A stretch of 33,364 nt of DNA from an uncultured Bacteroidota bacterium (GTDB lineage: Bacteria > Bacteroidota > Bacteroidia > Bacteroidales > UBA12481): NCBI GenBank assembly GCA_903919065.1, contig CAIXHD010000036.1, positions 1 through 33,364 of the forward strand, written 5' to 3'. Of the stretch, positions 9,895 to 19,683 are shown piece after piece. The notes beneath the pieces were generated by a model. It had not been told where the DNA came from, made no database searches, and saw only the letters and a list, made by a program, of their open reading frames with translations. The first letter of the stretch is position 1. Each line of letters opens with the position of its first letter. The position numbers were made by a program, and so were the translations under genes.

Positions 9895-11225
9895 ATGGAA
9901 ACCTTGATTTCAAGGATTTCAGTGGTTTCACTGGATATTCGGAATCGATTATCGATCCTATAGCCAACTATCCATACAATTTTCTCACCACTGGCCAGAA
10001 TCCAGGCCCTGCTCTTATCTATTCGGTTCACTTTCTGATCAATAAAGAAATCACTTACCTTTTTGGTGCTTTCCATGCCAAAAGGGGAAAAGAAATCACC
10101 GTATTCCCATCTGCGCAATATCAGCGGTAGGTCTAATTTTTCGTAGTCAAGGCAGGCAATGTCAGAATCCTTCGATGGCCGGTAATCATTATTGCTTAAA
10201 ATTCTGCAGTCGAATCTTAATGGCAGATCATTGTCGGGTTGGTCAGGATCAAGATAAAATCGCTCATTAACAGGAGAGTATGTTTCAGCAATAATCATTT
10301 CTTCCCTGTCAATTAGAAGAGTGTGTGTTTTGCTTTCAAAAACCCTCCCGGAATTCAATCCCGCACTTGCAAGAATCGGCTTGATTTGCTTGCCGTTAAA
10401 GCCAAAGGGCCTTAATAGTTCGTATAATATTGTATCGCAGAATTCTTCCTCCTTTAACCTCCTGATATTGATTTTAGACTGATCCTCCTGCCGGGTCATC
10501 AATTCCCTGCCCTTTACGCTTGCAAATCCATCAATGATTCCCTGGGCTTGTGAAAACAATAACTGCTCCTGCTGAACAATCTGACGAAATGAAGGATTGA
10601 TCTTCTCTATCTCAGGTAAGATTACTTGTCTGATGCGATTCCTGATAAAATGAATATCCTGATTACTTGAGTCATGACGGTATTCCAGATGGCGGTACTC
10701 CAGATAATCAATAAGTTCGGGACGATTAGTGAACAATAATGGCCGGATAACATTTCCATGCCTTGGCTGAATGCCGGCTAGTCCCCTGATGCCGGTGCCC
10801 CTGATAAGATTGATAAACATGGTTTCAATTGAGTCGTCGGCATGGTGGGCTACTGCAACACATGAACTTTCAGTCTCAAGCCTGACCTCCTCAAACCATG
10901 CATACCGCAATTCACGTGCAGCCATTTCGATGGATATGCCTTTCTCCATTGAATATTCCCGGGTAGGAAAAACTTTAACATGAAGAGGCAAATCATAAAT
11001 TATGGATATTTTCCTTACGAAATCTTCATCGTCATCAGATTCCTGGCCCCTGAGCTTGAAATTGCAATGGGCAAGAATAACTTTTTGATTTAACCTTGAA
11101 AACAAATCGACCAGGGCTACAGAATCACCTCCTCCACTTAGGGCAATAATCACCTGATCATCAGGCTTGAATAGTCGGTTTGAATGAGTGAAACCGATAA
11201 AACGGTCGATCAGGTCAGTTTTCAT
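9891..11225 (-). CDS. tilS: tRNA(Ile)-lysidine synthetase
   Basis: PP-loop 'IIALSGGGDSVAL', 'VAHHADDSIETMFINLIRGTGIRGLAGI', C-terminal substrate-binding domain. ATG at 11225 avoids overlap with the upstream gene; alternative ATG at 11237. Confidence 0.93.
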   Translation of the reverse strand: MKTDLIDRFIGFTHSNRLFKPDDQVIIALSGGGDSVALVDLFSRLNQKVILAHCNFKLRGQESDDDEDFVRKISIIYDLPLHVKVFPTREYSMEKGISIEMAARELRYAWFEEVRLETESSCVAVAHHADDSIETMFINLIRGTGIRGLAGIQPRHGNVIRPLLFTNRPELIDYLEYRHLEYRHDSSNQDIHFIRNRIRQVILPEIEKINPSFRQIVQQEQLLFSQAQGIIDGFASVKGRELMTRQEDQSKINIRRLKEEEFCDTILYELLRPFGFNGKQIKPILASAGLNSGRVFESKTHTLLIDREEMIIAETYSPVNERFYLDPDQPDNDLPLRFDCRILSNNDYRPSKDSDIACLDYEKLDLPLILRRWEYGDFFSPFGMESTKKVSDFFIDQKVNRIDKSRAWILASGEKIVWIVGYRIDNRFRISSETTEILEIKVSM

Positions 11226-11226
11226 C

Positions 11227-12870
11227 TTACAATCCAAGAACCTTTAACCCCTGTTCGAAATAAATATCCTTAGGAATTCCTTTTTCATTCACCCGGTCAA
11301 GATCTTTCTGAAGTCCCGGGATGATAATTCCTTTTTCCGTCAAAATTGCTTTGACCCCATCATAGTTTCCATCTCCCTGAAGAGTTATTATTTTTGCAGC
11401 CAGACTGTTAACAGCAGCTTTCATCGGTTCGTAATTCACTGTATAAGTTCCACTCACAGAATCCCTGGTAAAGGCACCTGCTTCACTAAAATAATTAAAT
11501 TGCAGCATATTAGCCTTTCCATGTGCGTTCGAAGCACCGAATCTCACTGAGCGGAAGAGACCAGCAATGTAGGTGACATAATTATCCATCATGTCTTTTG
11601 CGCCAAGTTCACCCATGGCCCCTAGCTGCGAAACAAGGTATAATCCGAGTACATCCGCTTTTGCTTCTTCGATTGCACTATACTGATCACTCAAGCTCTG
11701 CCTGACCGCACCTTTTCCGTTCAGGGTATTTTTGATACCCAAACCATGCGCAACTTCATGAAACATAATATTCTCGAAAAAGGCATTGAATACCACATGC
11801 TTTTTTTGATCCGTATTAATCAAAATATCTGCAATGGGTAACAGGATTTTATCAAACTTTGCCTGAATAGAATTTTTCAGCTGAAGTTTTCTGCTCCCTT
11901 TTTCTATTTGAACCCTTTCGTCGTTAGGAAGATTGATGGCAATTGTTTTACTGCCTGAATTACAATCACCGGCATAAAAAATAGCATCATAAACTCCTAA
12001 ATCAGAAGCGCTTCCGGGAACTTCCTGTTTATATGCATCGGGTACCGGAAGTGATTTTTGTAATAACGGAAGCAGAGCGGCAAACCTGTCGAGTTTTTTA
12101 CTCCATACCTGATCCTTAATAAGTATGAAAGCTTCATGGGCAGCTTTGTGCCCTAACAGCGCATCTTCATAATTCTCGATTGGCCCGATAACAAAATCAA
12201 TATTGCTCGATTTCATATCCATCCAGGCAATGTCGCTGGCAAAATAATCATCTGTCAGAAGTGCTGCTGAGCGCAATTCCAGATACTTCTTTAATCCTTC
12301 GTTTTCAGCCAGGGCAGCTGCTTTTAACAATATCTCAGAGATTTTTCCAATCTGTTCAGCAAAAAACTTGTGGTATGGTATGGTATAGAGACTTCCATTT
12401 CTCTCCCTTCTCAACATGGTATACAGTCTCATTTTATCCTTTAGCTGTAACTTGTTGAATTCTTCTTTTGTCATATCAGCCGGATAAAACTGGGCACCTG
12501 CAGGTTTTGCACCAAACCCGCTGACAAATGGTTTGTCCTCATTCAGCCTTTCCCAGGGACCGTAATTTATTTTAAGGAATTCCTGAACATTGGCATCGGG
12601 AAATTTAGCGAACAGCTCTTTCTTGTCACCATAAGTTTCCTGCCAGAATATATCGTCGATTATCGCTGAAGCCTCGAAAAGCAGCGGCAGAATTTTCTTT
12701 TCATTTACTGATAAAGCACTCAGGTCGGTAGTAAGAGGAAAAGAAGCATACCCTTTTAATTTTTCTGCTATTGGATCAGGCTTGGCTGTTTCGGGCTTTT
12801 TTGTTTGGCACGACATACTAATCACTATTGTTAAACAGGTAAAAATCAGAATAGAGCCTTTTGTTTTCAT
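11227..12870 (-). CDS. M49 (dipeptidyl-peptidase III)-like zinc metallopeptidase, predicted lipoprotein
   Basis: Lipobox-like 'VISMSC', zinc motif 'FHEVAHGLG' and downstream 'AIEEAKADVLGLY' (EExxAD). Confidence 0.8.
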   Translation of the reverse strand: MKTKGSILIFTCLTIVISMSCQTKKPETAKPDPIAEKLKGYASFPLTTDLSALSVNEKKILPLLFEASAIIDDIFWQETYGDKKELFAKFPDANVQEFLKINYGPWERLNEDKPFVSGFGAKPAGAQFYPADMTKEEFNKLQLKDKMRLYTMLRRERNGSLYTIPYHKFFAEQIGKISEILLKAAALAENEGLKKYLELRSAALLTDDYFASDIAWMDMKSSNIDFVIGPIENYEDALLGHKAAHEAFILIKDQVWSKKLDRFAALLPLLQKSLPVPDAYKQEVPGSASDLGVYDAIFYAGDCNSGSKTIAINLPNDERVQIEKGSRKLQLKNSIQAKFDKILLPIADILINTDQKKHVVFNAFFENIMFHEVAHGLGIKNTLNGKGAVRQSLSDQYSAIEEAKADVLGLYLVSQLGAMGELGAKDMMDNYVTYIAGLFRSVRFGASNAHGKANMLQFNYFSEAGAFTRDSVSGTYTVNYEPMKAAVNSLAAKIITLQGDGNYDGVKAILTEKGIIIPGLQKDLDRVNEKGIPKDIYFEQGLKVLGL

Positions 12871-12885
12871 GTCTGAATATTATTG

Positions 12886-13575
12886 TTATTGATCAATATC
12901 ATCAACCTTAAACTGGAATCCGAGCCGCTTACCGGTTATTTGTTTTGCGTCGGAGATATTCTGATGAATCTGGCCAACTGAAATAAGCTTAACAGCTTCG
13001 TATGGAGGAACAAGCAGGTCGAAATCCAGGCAGTACTGAATTGAGGCTTTCACAATCTTCTGCATGTAATGCTGGTCTATAACATTAGCTCCCAGAGTTG
13101 TATAATTAAATCCTGACTGGCGCTTCCCTTGTACAAAAAAGTGGTTGTTCTTGTTGATGAAAATACGGGCAACCAGATAGCCAAGATCTTCCTGTCGATT
13201 ATATTTGAAGGAATCAGCAAGGAAATTATAGATATTAATTACTCCGGAATATCCTGCGGATGCATCTTCCTTGATATAATCAGTTTTCCAGATCTCATGA
13301 TCACGATCGAACTGGAAGATGTTTGAATGCATGCTGAATATTAGCAGGTCGCCGGCAACTTTCAGCTCAGCAGTAAATACTCCATGATCAGTAAACGCGA
13401 GCTGAACTCTTGGATCCCCGCCTTGAAGCTTCCCATTATAGTCCTCAGCTATCCTGAATAATTCTTGTTTAAGCAATTTGAAAGCGGCACACGTGTTGTC
13501 GAAAATTTGCTGCTTCAGTGTTGATTTACTGGTCAGCGTCGCGAGGATTTTTCCTTCAGAAGCGCCTTTTTTCAT
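12886..13575 (-). CDS. Conserved hypothetical protein of unknown function
   Basis: Long, well-formed ORF filling the gap between proS and the M49-like gene. ATG at 13575 avoids overlap with the proS 3' end. Confidence 0.8.
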   Translation of the reverse strand: MKKGASEGKILATLTSKSTLKQQIFDNTCAAFKLLKQELFRIAEDYNGKLQGGDPRVQLAFTDHGVFTAELKVAGDLLIFSMHSNIFQFDRDHEIWKTDYIKEDASAGYSGVINIYNFLADSFKYNRQEDLGYLVARIFINKNNHFFVQGKRQSGFNYTTLGANVIDQHYMQKIVKASIQYCLDFDLLVPPYEAVKLISVGQIHQNISDAKQITGKRLGFQFKVDDIDQ

Positions 13576-13585
13576 ATTACTGGAA

Positions 13586-15058
13586 TTAGTAAGATCGTGC
13601 AAAAATCACTCTCCGGACAGATGGCTTGCCTGTGCGAACGCACAAGCCGGCTTCAGCAACTGAATCCAAAGGTATGCATCGAATAGTTGCCTTGGTTTCG
13701 TCCTGAATCATTTTTTCTGTTGCTGCATCACCATCCCAATGAGCTGAAATAAATCCGCCCTTTTCAATCTGGACAAGAAATTCATCCCAGGTATCTACAT
13801 TGAAAGTGTTTTCAGCCCTGAATTTGAAAGCTTTATTGTAGATAGTTCTTTGAATTTCATCGAGCAGTGCCGGAATAACAGTCGTAAGCTGATCCTGGGC
13901 AATGACTTCTTTCGTAAGAGTGTCCCTGCGAGCAATTTCGATAGTTCCGTTTTGCATGTCACGCGGACCGATAGCTAATCTCAGGGGAACACCTTTTAAT
14001 TCATATTCGGCAAATTTCCAACCTGGTTTTTGTGTGTCTCGGTCATCAACTTTTACTGATACACCCAGCTTTTTCAAAGAATCCTTGATGGCATGAGCCC
14101 GTTCCCTGGTAGCAGCATATTCTTCCGGAGTTTTATAAATTGGAATAATAACTACTTGCTGCGGAGCAAGTTTTGGAGGCAAAACCAGTCCGTTATCATC
14201 GGAATGAGCCATTACCAGAGCTCCCATGAGACGAGTGGATACTCCCCAGGATGTTGCCCAGACATATTCTTCACGACCCTCACGTGATGCATACTTTACA
14301 TCGAATGCCTTCGCAAAATTCTGCCCGAGAAAATGGGAAGTCCCGGCCTGCAAAGCTTTACCATCCTGCATAAGGGCCTCTATGCAATAAGTGTCAAGTG
14401 CACCGGCAAATTTTTCAGAATCGGTTTTCAGACCTTTCAGGACAGGTATCGCGAGAAATTCCTCAGCAAAAGTTGAGTAAATGCCAAGGATTTTCAGTGT
14501 TTCCTCCACTGCTTCTTCACTGGTCTCGTGAGCAGTATGCCCTTCCTGCCAAAGAAATTCAGCAGTCCTTAAAAATAAACGGGTGCGCATTTCCCACCGT
14601 ACCACATTTGCCCACTGATTGATCAATATCGGAAGATCCCTGTAGGAATGGATCCAGTTTTTGTAAGTGTTCCAGATAATTGTTTCCGAGGTAGGGCGAA
14701 CCACTAATTCTTCTTCAAGCTTGGCTGACGGATCAACCTTCAAGCCGCCGTTCTCTTCGTCCTTCATTAAGCGGTAATGAGTAACCACTGCGCATTCTTT
14801 GGCAAAGCCCTCAACATGCTGCGCCTCGCGGCTGAAAAATGATTTTGGAATGAAAAGAGGGAAATAGGCATTAACATGATCAGTTTCTTTAAACATGCGA
14901 TCCAACTCTGCCTGTATCTTCTCCCAGATGGCATAACCGTAAGGTTTGATTACCATGCAACCCCGAACAGCTGAGTTTTCAGCCAAATCTGCCTTGATAA
15001 CCAAGTCGTTATACCACTGAGAATAATTTTCACTCCTGGATGTTAATACCTTAGCCAT
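13586..15058 (-). CDS. proS: Prolyl-tRNA synthetase
   Basis: '[38 protein letters not shown]' and '[19 protein letters not shown]'. True start is [17 protein letters not shown] at 15058; the ORF track over-extends. Confidence 0.96.
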   Translation of the reverse strand: MAKVLTSRSENYSQWYNDLVIKADLAENSAVRGCMVIKPYGYAIWEKIQAELDRMFKETDHVNAYFPLFIPKSFFSREAQHVEGFAKECAVVTHYRLMKDEENGGLKVDPSAKLEEELVVRPTSETIIWNTYKNWIHSYRDLPILINQWANVVRWEMRTRLFLRTAEFLWQEGHTAHETSEEAVEETLKILGIYSTFAEEFLAIPVLKGLKTDSEKFAGALDTYCIEALMQDGKALQAGTSHFLGQNFAKAFDVKYASREGREEYVWATSWGVSTRLMGALVMAHSDDNGLVLPPKLAPQQVVIIPIYKTPEEYAATRERAHAIKDSLKKLGVSVKVDDRDTQKPGWKFAEYELKGVPLRLAIGPRDMQNGTIEIARRDTLTKEVIAQDQLTTVIPALLDEIQRTIYNKAFKFRAENTFNVDTWDEFLVQIEKGGFISAHWDGDAATEKMIQDETKATIRCIPLDSVAEAGLCVRTGKPSVRRVIFARSY

Positions 15059-15158
15059 TTTGATGTGTTTGGTACAATATTTGATTAGAATTGAAAAATG
15101 AGAATACAAATTAAGGAAATAATCTCCTATATTTAATACCTCATAGAAGGGTAACATC

Positions 15159-16508
15159 ATGAAAGCAACAATTGCAAAACTACTGCCCGTTTTACTGCTC
15201 GCCAGCTCTTGCGGAACAGGGGTATTCCTTACCTCGGGCAATTCGGATGATGTGTACTACAATCCAAGTAATGAAAAGGTTGTGGTAAACAAAAGAATCC
15301 AGGTAGCATCAATTCCGGCAAACCCCGGCAGACAGGAAACCTTGCGGTTAGTCGAAGACACCGTTAAGGTTGCCCAGGGAAATTACCAACTGGTGGATTC
15401 TGCTCAGCAGGAATATGTTAATGAAGGACAGTATGCTGAAGACAATGGTGAGTATTATAATAATTCTGATGAGGATTATTATTACACTAACCGTATAAAC
15501 AGATTTTCCCGTCCTTACATGGGGTCCAGTTTCTACGATCCATGGTATTCCGGATTTGGTTATGGAGGCATGGGATATGGTGGTTTCGGCTACTATGATC
15601 CATTCTACTCCGATTTCTATTCTCCATTCGGATTTGGCTACTCAATGTATAATCCCTGGTACGGCGGAATGTACGGAATGTACGGAATGGGCTATGGCTA
15701 CGGTTATGGCTCCATGTACTGGAACGATTATTACTGGGGTGGTTGGAATGATAATAATCACGGTAATTATGATGACGGCCTATACGGACCAAGGCACTCT
15801 CCCCGGACTGATGGGATCACCGGAGGACGCTCGGGCGGTTATGCAAATACTGAACGTGTTTATGCAAGCGGCGGTAGCCGTAGTTCAGGCTCAGCTTCTG
15901 GTTCCTCAAACGTTGCTACAAAGTCTGCCTCAACCGGTACTAATTTAACCACAAGATCCTCATCAGACTTAAAATCGGAATCACGTCCATCCGGTTTAAG
16001 AAGCAGCGTTTCAGGTGGTCAGAATACTCAGGTAAGAACCTCTTCTGATCTGCCCGACAGGACAAATTCAAGTAGCTACATACGGTCGCGCACCGGGTCG
16101 TCATATGTTCAGTCTCAAGGACAGGGATTGCGTTCTTCCGCATCCACAGGGTCTTCTGCATCTGATAACCGCTCATCTTATGTACGGCCTAAATCCTCAG
16201 TTTCCGGCAGCTCATCCTCTAATGTTGGAACATCCGGTGCTTACAGAAGTTCACCGTCTTCTCAGTCTGGTGCAGTCAGAAGTTCATCAGGTTCTTCCTA
16301 TTCTGCCCCACGAAGCAGCAGCTACAGCAGCGGAAGCTCCTCATCAGGCCGCTCAAGCGGTTCCTCCAGCTATAGCAGCGGGTCCTCTTCTTCGGGTCGT
16401 TCCAGCGGGTCTTCCAGCATGTCATCAGGAAGTTCATCCGGAAGTTCATCCGGCAGTTCCTCGGGATCCTCACGCTCGGGTGGCGGTGGGTCATCAGGCA
16501 GGAGATAA
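15159..16508 (+). CDS. Low-complexity predicted lipoprotein with Tyr/Gly/Phe-rich and Ser/Gly-rich regions
   Basis: Lipobox '[10 protein letters not shown]'; '[51 protein letters not shown]'; C-terminal SSG/SSSG repeats. Confidence 0.85.
   Translation: MKATIAKLLPVLLLASSCGTGVFLTSGNSDDVYYNPSNEKVVVNKRIQVASIPANPGRQETLRLVEDTVKVAQGNYQLVDSAQQEYVNEGQYAEDNGEYYNNSDEDYYYTNRINRFSRPYMGSSFYDPWYSGFGYGGMGYGGFGYYDPFYSDFYSPFGFGYSMYNPWYGGMYGMYGMGYGYGYGSMYWNDYYWGGWNDNNHGNYDDGLYGPRHSPRTDGITGGRSGGYANTERVYASGGSRSSGSASGSSNVATKSASTGTNLTTRSSSDLKSESRPSGLRSSVSGGQNTQVRTSSDLPDRTNSSSYIRSRTGSSYVQSQGQGLRSSASTGSSASDNRSSYVRPKSSVSGSSSSNVGTSGAYRSSPSSQSGAVRSSSGSSYSAPRSSSYSSGSSSSGRSSGSSSYSSGSSSSGRSSGSSSMSSGSSSGSSSGSSSGSSRSGGGGSSGRR
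16314..16475 (+). repeat. Protein-level tandem repeat ([16 protein letters not shown] x2 plus SSSG tail)
   Basis: Two identical 16-aa units at 16314-16361 and 16362-16409, followed by SSG/SSSG repeats. Confidence 0.85.
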
Positions 16509-16598
16509 TTACGATAGCTTTTTAGTACAGAAGGATTCACAAGATTCCGGAATATACTCTAGCTATATCATTTTAACAAATAGATATTACTCAACACC

Positions 16599-18038
16599 AT
16601 GAAAAGAAATATATTGACAATTAGTCTGTTAACCTTTATGGTTGCTGGACTCTATGCCCAGAATGAACAGGATGTACTTCGATATTCATTCATTCAAACC
16701 GGAGGAACCACGAGGTCCATAAGTATGGGTGGAGCTCTGGGAGCTGTGGGCGGTGACTTAGCAGCAGGAAGTTTAAACCCGGCAGGGTTAGGAATCATGC
16801 GGTCAGGTGAATTCTCTTTCACTGCCGATTATAATGCGTGGTCGTCTAAAGCCTGGTATCTTGGTAACAATATGTCAGATAATGGATTCAAAATGGGATT
16901 CAGCCAATTCGGTGTCGCTATGCCGATGAAATTTAAAAATGAAGGTTCACCTCTAACGGGTATTACATTCGGGATTGGCTATAACAAGCTGAAGGATTAT
17001 GGTCAGAATATCACGATCAAAGGGGAGAATAACGGCAATTCCATGGTCGATGGATTCGTTGAATCCGCTAACCAGTCAAACGGCCAATGGGACCCATTTA
17101 CTGATGGATTAGCCTGGGAAACTTATCTGATCGATTATGACTCAACTACCGGCCGATATTTCTCGGATTTCGACAATGCTCATTATGGCGAAATACAAAA
17201 AAGAACAGTTAGTACCAGGGGAGCTTTGGGTGAATATGATTTTAGTATGGGTATGAATTTTTCAGATAAATTTTATTTCGGAGCCACCCTCGGCGTTCAG
17301 AAAGCTAATTATTCTGAAGTATGGGAACATTCAGAGGAAGATACTAAAGAAGTTATTGACTTCTTCAATGCTTTCACTTTTCGGAATTCATTAACCACGA
17401 TAGGTACCGGTGTCAATCTGAAACTTGGCATTATTGCCAGACCACTTGATTTCCTGCGGGTAGGAGCATCAATCCAAACTCCGACCGTTCTTAAAATGAA
17501 GGACGATTTTCGCAGTTCAATGTCCACCGACCTGAATGATGGCCAACCCATACATACTTATGATGAAAGCGGGAATTACGATTATTCAGTGATTACTCCG
17601 TTCAAGGCTGCCGGGAGCCTGGCGCTGATCTTTAAACAGTACGGACTGATTTCTGTCGATTATGAATACATTGATTATTCTACCGGAAGACTCCGGTCGA
17701 CGGATTACGATTTCTTCACCGAAAACGAAGCTGTCACTGCACGCTTCAAGCCGGCTTCAAACCTGCGTATAGGTGGTGAACTTGTTGTTATGGGTTCCTA
17801 TTATGTAAGAGGTGGATATGCCATCTACGGCAGCCCTTATGTTTCCGGCGAGCCCAATGCAGGTAAAAACCTGAATATTTTCTCTGGTGGCGTAGGTTAT
17901 CGGGATAAACAATATTATTTCGACCTTGGATTTGCCCACGCAGGTTGGGAGCAGAGCTATTTTCTTTATGGAAGCAATGCTGCTGACGTGACTAACGGTC
18001 AGACCCGGTTTTCAGCAACCTTGGGTTTCAAATTCTAA
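16599..18038 (+). CDS. OmpP1/FadL-family outer membrane transport protein
   Basis: Signal peptide; 'GGTTRSISMGGALGAVGGDLAAGSLNPAGLGIMRSGEFSFT' is the typical FadL-like N-terminus; beta-barrel ending 'RFSATLGFKF'. Confidence 0.85.
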   Translation: MKRNILTISLLTFMVAGLYAQNEQDVLRYSFIQTGGTTRSISMGGALGAVGGDLAAGSLNPAGLGIMRSGEFSFTADYNAWSSKAWYLGNNMSDNGFKMGFSQFGVAMPMKFKNEGSPLTGITFGIGYNKLKDYGQNITIKGENNGNSMVDGFVESANQSNGQWDPFTDGLAWETYLIDYDSTTGRYFSDFDNAHYGEIQKRTVSTRGALGEYDFSMGMNFSDKFYFGATLGVQKANYSEVWEHSEEDTKEVIDFFNAFTFRNSLTTIGTGVNLKLGIIARPLDFLRVGASIQTPTVLKMKDDFRSSMSTDLNDGQPIHTYDESGNYDYSVITPFKAAGSLALIFKQYGLISVDYEYIDYSTGRLRSTDYDFFTENEAVTARFKPASNLRIGGELVVMGSYYVRGGYAIYGSPYVSGEPNAGKNLNIFSGGVGYRDKQYYFDLGFAHAGWEQSYFLYGSNAADVTNGQTRFSATLGFKF

Positions 18039-18630
18039 AATCATTGAATAACCAATCAAGGATGCTCAAATCCTGAACAAATCCAAAACGGTCTGAAAAG
18101 ACTTGTTGATAAGGCACAGGCACGTAACCTGTGCCTTGTTTTTTTACCTTGGGATGAATAGAATACCGATAATCTGTTGGCCCATAAAAACCCGGGACCT
18201 GATATTCATTGGTGTATTTAATGGTCACCGTGGCTTTCATCAACTTAAGTACAGCTTTCTGAGCCAACTGGTTGTAATCAAAAAGGAATTCCGGCCTGAC
18301 CTCCCAGAGGAAACGGAATTCATCAATCAGGAACTCATAATAGGGTGAACGCCTGTAAGCGGATTCTACGGATCTGAAATGAATTTTCTGCCAGTTCTCC
18401 CGATAATCAATACGTACTTCTCTGATTGGCTGCTTCTGCGAGCTTCCTTTGATGATCGGAATACTTAAAGTGATGGGGCCGTTTGCTGAAAGAATTCTGA
18501 AGCGGTTTCTCCATGATTGCTTCTCGTAATTTTCAAAAGATTCTATGTAGGCGCACTCAGCATGAATCATCTTCTGAAAATACTCAATGGTACCCAGATA
18601 AGAAGTAGTTAGCCAGACTTCTTTCATCAC
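18028..18630 (-). CDS. WbqC-family protein
   Basis: 'YLGTIEYFQKMIHAECAYIESFENYEKQSWRNRFRILSANGPITLSIPI', C-terminal 'DLSILDWLFN'. Confidence 0.85.
   Translation of the reverse strand: MMKEVWLTTSYLGTIEYFQKMIHAECAYIESFENYEKQSWRNRFRILSANGPITLSIPIIKGSSQKQPIREVRIDYRENWQKIHFRSVESAYRRSPYYEFLIDEFRFLWEVRPEFLFDYNQLAQKAVLKLMKATVTIKYTNEYQVPGFYGPTDYRYSIHPKVKKQGTGYVPVPYQQVFSDRFGFVQDLSILDWLFNDFRI
18111..18145 (+). terminator. Intrinsic terminator for the OmpP1-like gene, located inside the antisense WbqC CDS
   Basis: AAGGCACAGG-cacgtaa-CCTGTGCCTT (10-bp perfect stem) followed by GTTTTTTT on the + strand. Confidence 0.75.
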
Positions 18631-18636
18631 TGCATG

Positions 18637-19662
18637 TTAGCGAATTCTCTTAAGGAATCTTCCTGGATGGAAATTTCGGATATAATCGAACTTATTCTGA
18701 TGTGACCACATTACCCTTTTTGCAATGCCGATAATATGATCCTCCGGAATAAAACCAATTTTTCGACTGTCGTCGGGATTGTCACGATTATCGCTCATGA
18801 CGAAGTAGTAATTTTTATTGAAAGTGTATGAGGTCACGAGCTTCCCATCGATACGTATGCCGGAAAAATCAACAATAACATCATGCTTCTCGTGAACTTC
18901 AATAAGTTCGCGATAAAAATCAATGGTCTTAAAATCCAGATTAACAACCATACCCTTGGATGGAACCCTGAATGTGCCAAATTGATCCCGGTTCCACATA
19001 AAATAATTTGAAACAGGATAGTAGTCACCGGCAATATCGCCTAAGTAAAACATTCTTTCCCTCACGGTTTTTACACCCGGCTCTTTTTCTAAGATGGTGC
19101 TCACTCCCTGAGGTAAGTCAATATCAAAAATTCCAATATCTGCTGCAACCCTTGGCTTTTCCAAGTCATACCTGCGAAGGAATTCATTACTTATAACTTT
19201 TCCATCTGTTATGGTCCGGTATTCAGTCCTGGCCTTTTCAGGTAAGGGAATCACTGCCTGGTTGACTTTAACAATTTTATCCTGGATCAGAACGGTATCG
19301 GAAGGGATTCCGATAATACGGCTAATCATAATCCTTTTTCTATCGAGGGGCTTATCGGAGCCGGCCGGAAAATTGAAAGCCACAACATCCTGATGGCTGA
19401 ACTTTTTAAAGGCGGGTAACCTGAAGTATGGAAGCCTGATACCATCAGCATAAGGAGAATTGGTCCCTGGAAGTCCGATGATAGAGATCGGCAGACGCAG
19501 TCCGGAGCGGTATTTATTAACCAGAACCCTGTCGCCCGGGAAAATGGTTGATGCCATATGGAAATTGTCAACTTTCACGGTCTGGTAAAGGCAGGCACGC
19601 CCAAGAAGCAAGATGAGAAGTGTCAGAAACGACAGCTTCAGTATAGTCCTGTAATTCTTCAT
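18637..19662 (-). CDS. Signal peptidase I-like protein 3 (S26 family, predicted catalytically inactive)
   Basis: Box B region 'FHMASTIFPGDRVLVNK' with His at the catalytic Ser position; 'MISRIIGIPSD' with Ser at the catalytic Lys position; box E 'SDNRDNPDDSRKIGFIPEDHIIG' retained. Confidence 0.88.
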   Translation of the reverse strand: MKNYRTILKLSFLTLLILLLGRACLYQTVKVDNFHMASTIFPGDRVLVNKYRSGLRLPISIIGLPGTNSPYADGIRLPYFRLPAFKKFSHQDVVAFNFPAGSDKPLDRKRIMISRIIGIPSDTVLIQDKIVKVNQAVIPLPEKARTEYRTITDGKVISNEFLRRYDLEKPRVAADIGIFDIDLPQGVSTILEKEPGVKTVRERMFYLGDIAGDYYPVSNYFMWNRDQFGTFRVPSKGMVVNLDFKTIDFYRELIEVHEKHDVIVDFSGIRIDGKLVTSYTFNKNYYFVMSDNRDNPDDSRKIGFIPEDHIIGIAKRVMWSHQNKFDYIRNFHPGRFLKRIR

Positions 19663-19683
19663 TAATGATTTCTCTGACGGAAA

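Noticed and set aside
15059-15241. N-terminal extension of the proS ORF
   Set aside because: The ProS family start [17 protein letters not shown] lies at 15058. The extension is non-homologous and overlaps the divergent lipoprotein gene.
15487-16602. Alternative-frame and antisense ORFs within the Ser/Gly-rich lipoprotein gene (15556..15948, 16105..16602, 15487..15792 -, 15940..16176 -, 16276..16494 -)
   Set aside because: Low-complexity codon repeats keep alternative frames open; the lipobox-containing frame explains the region.
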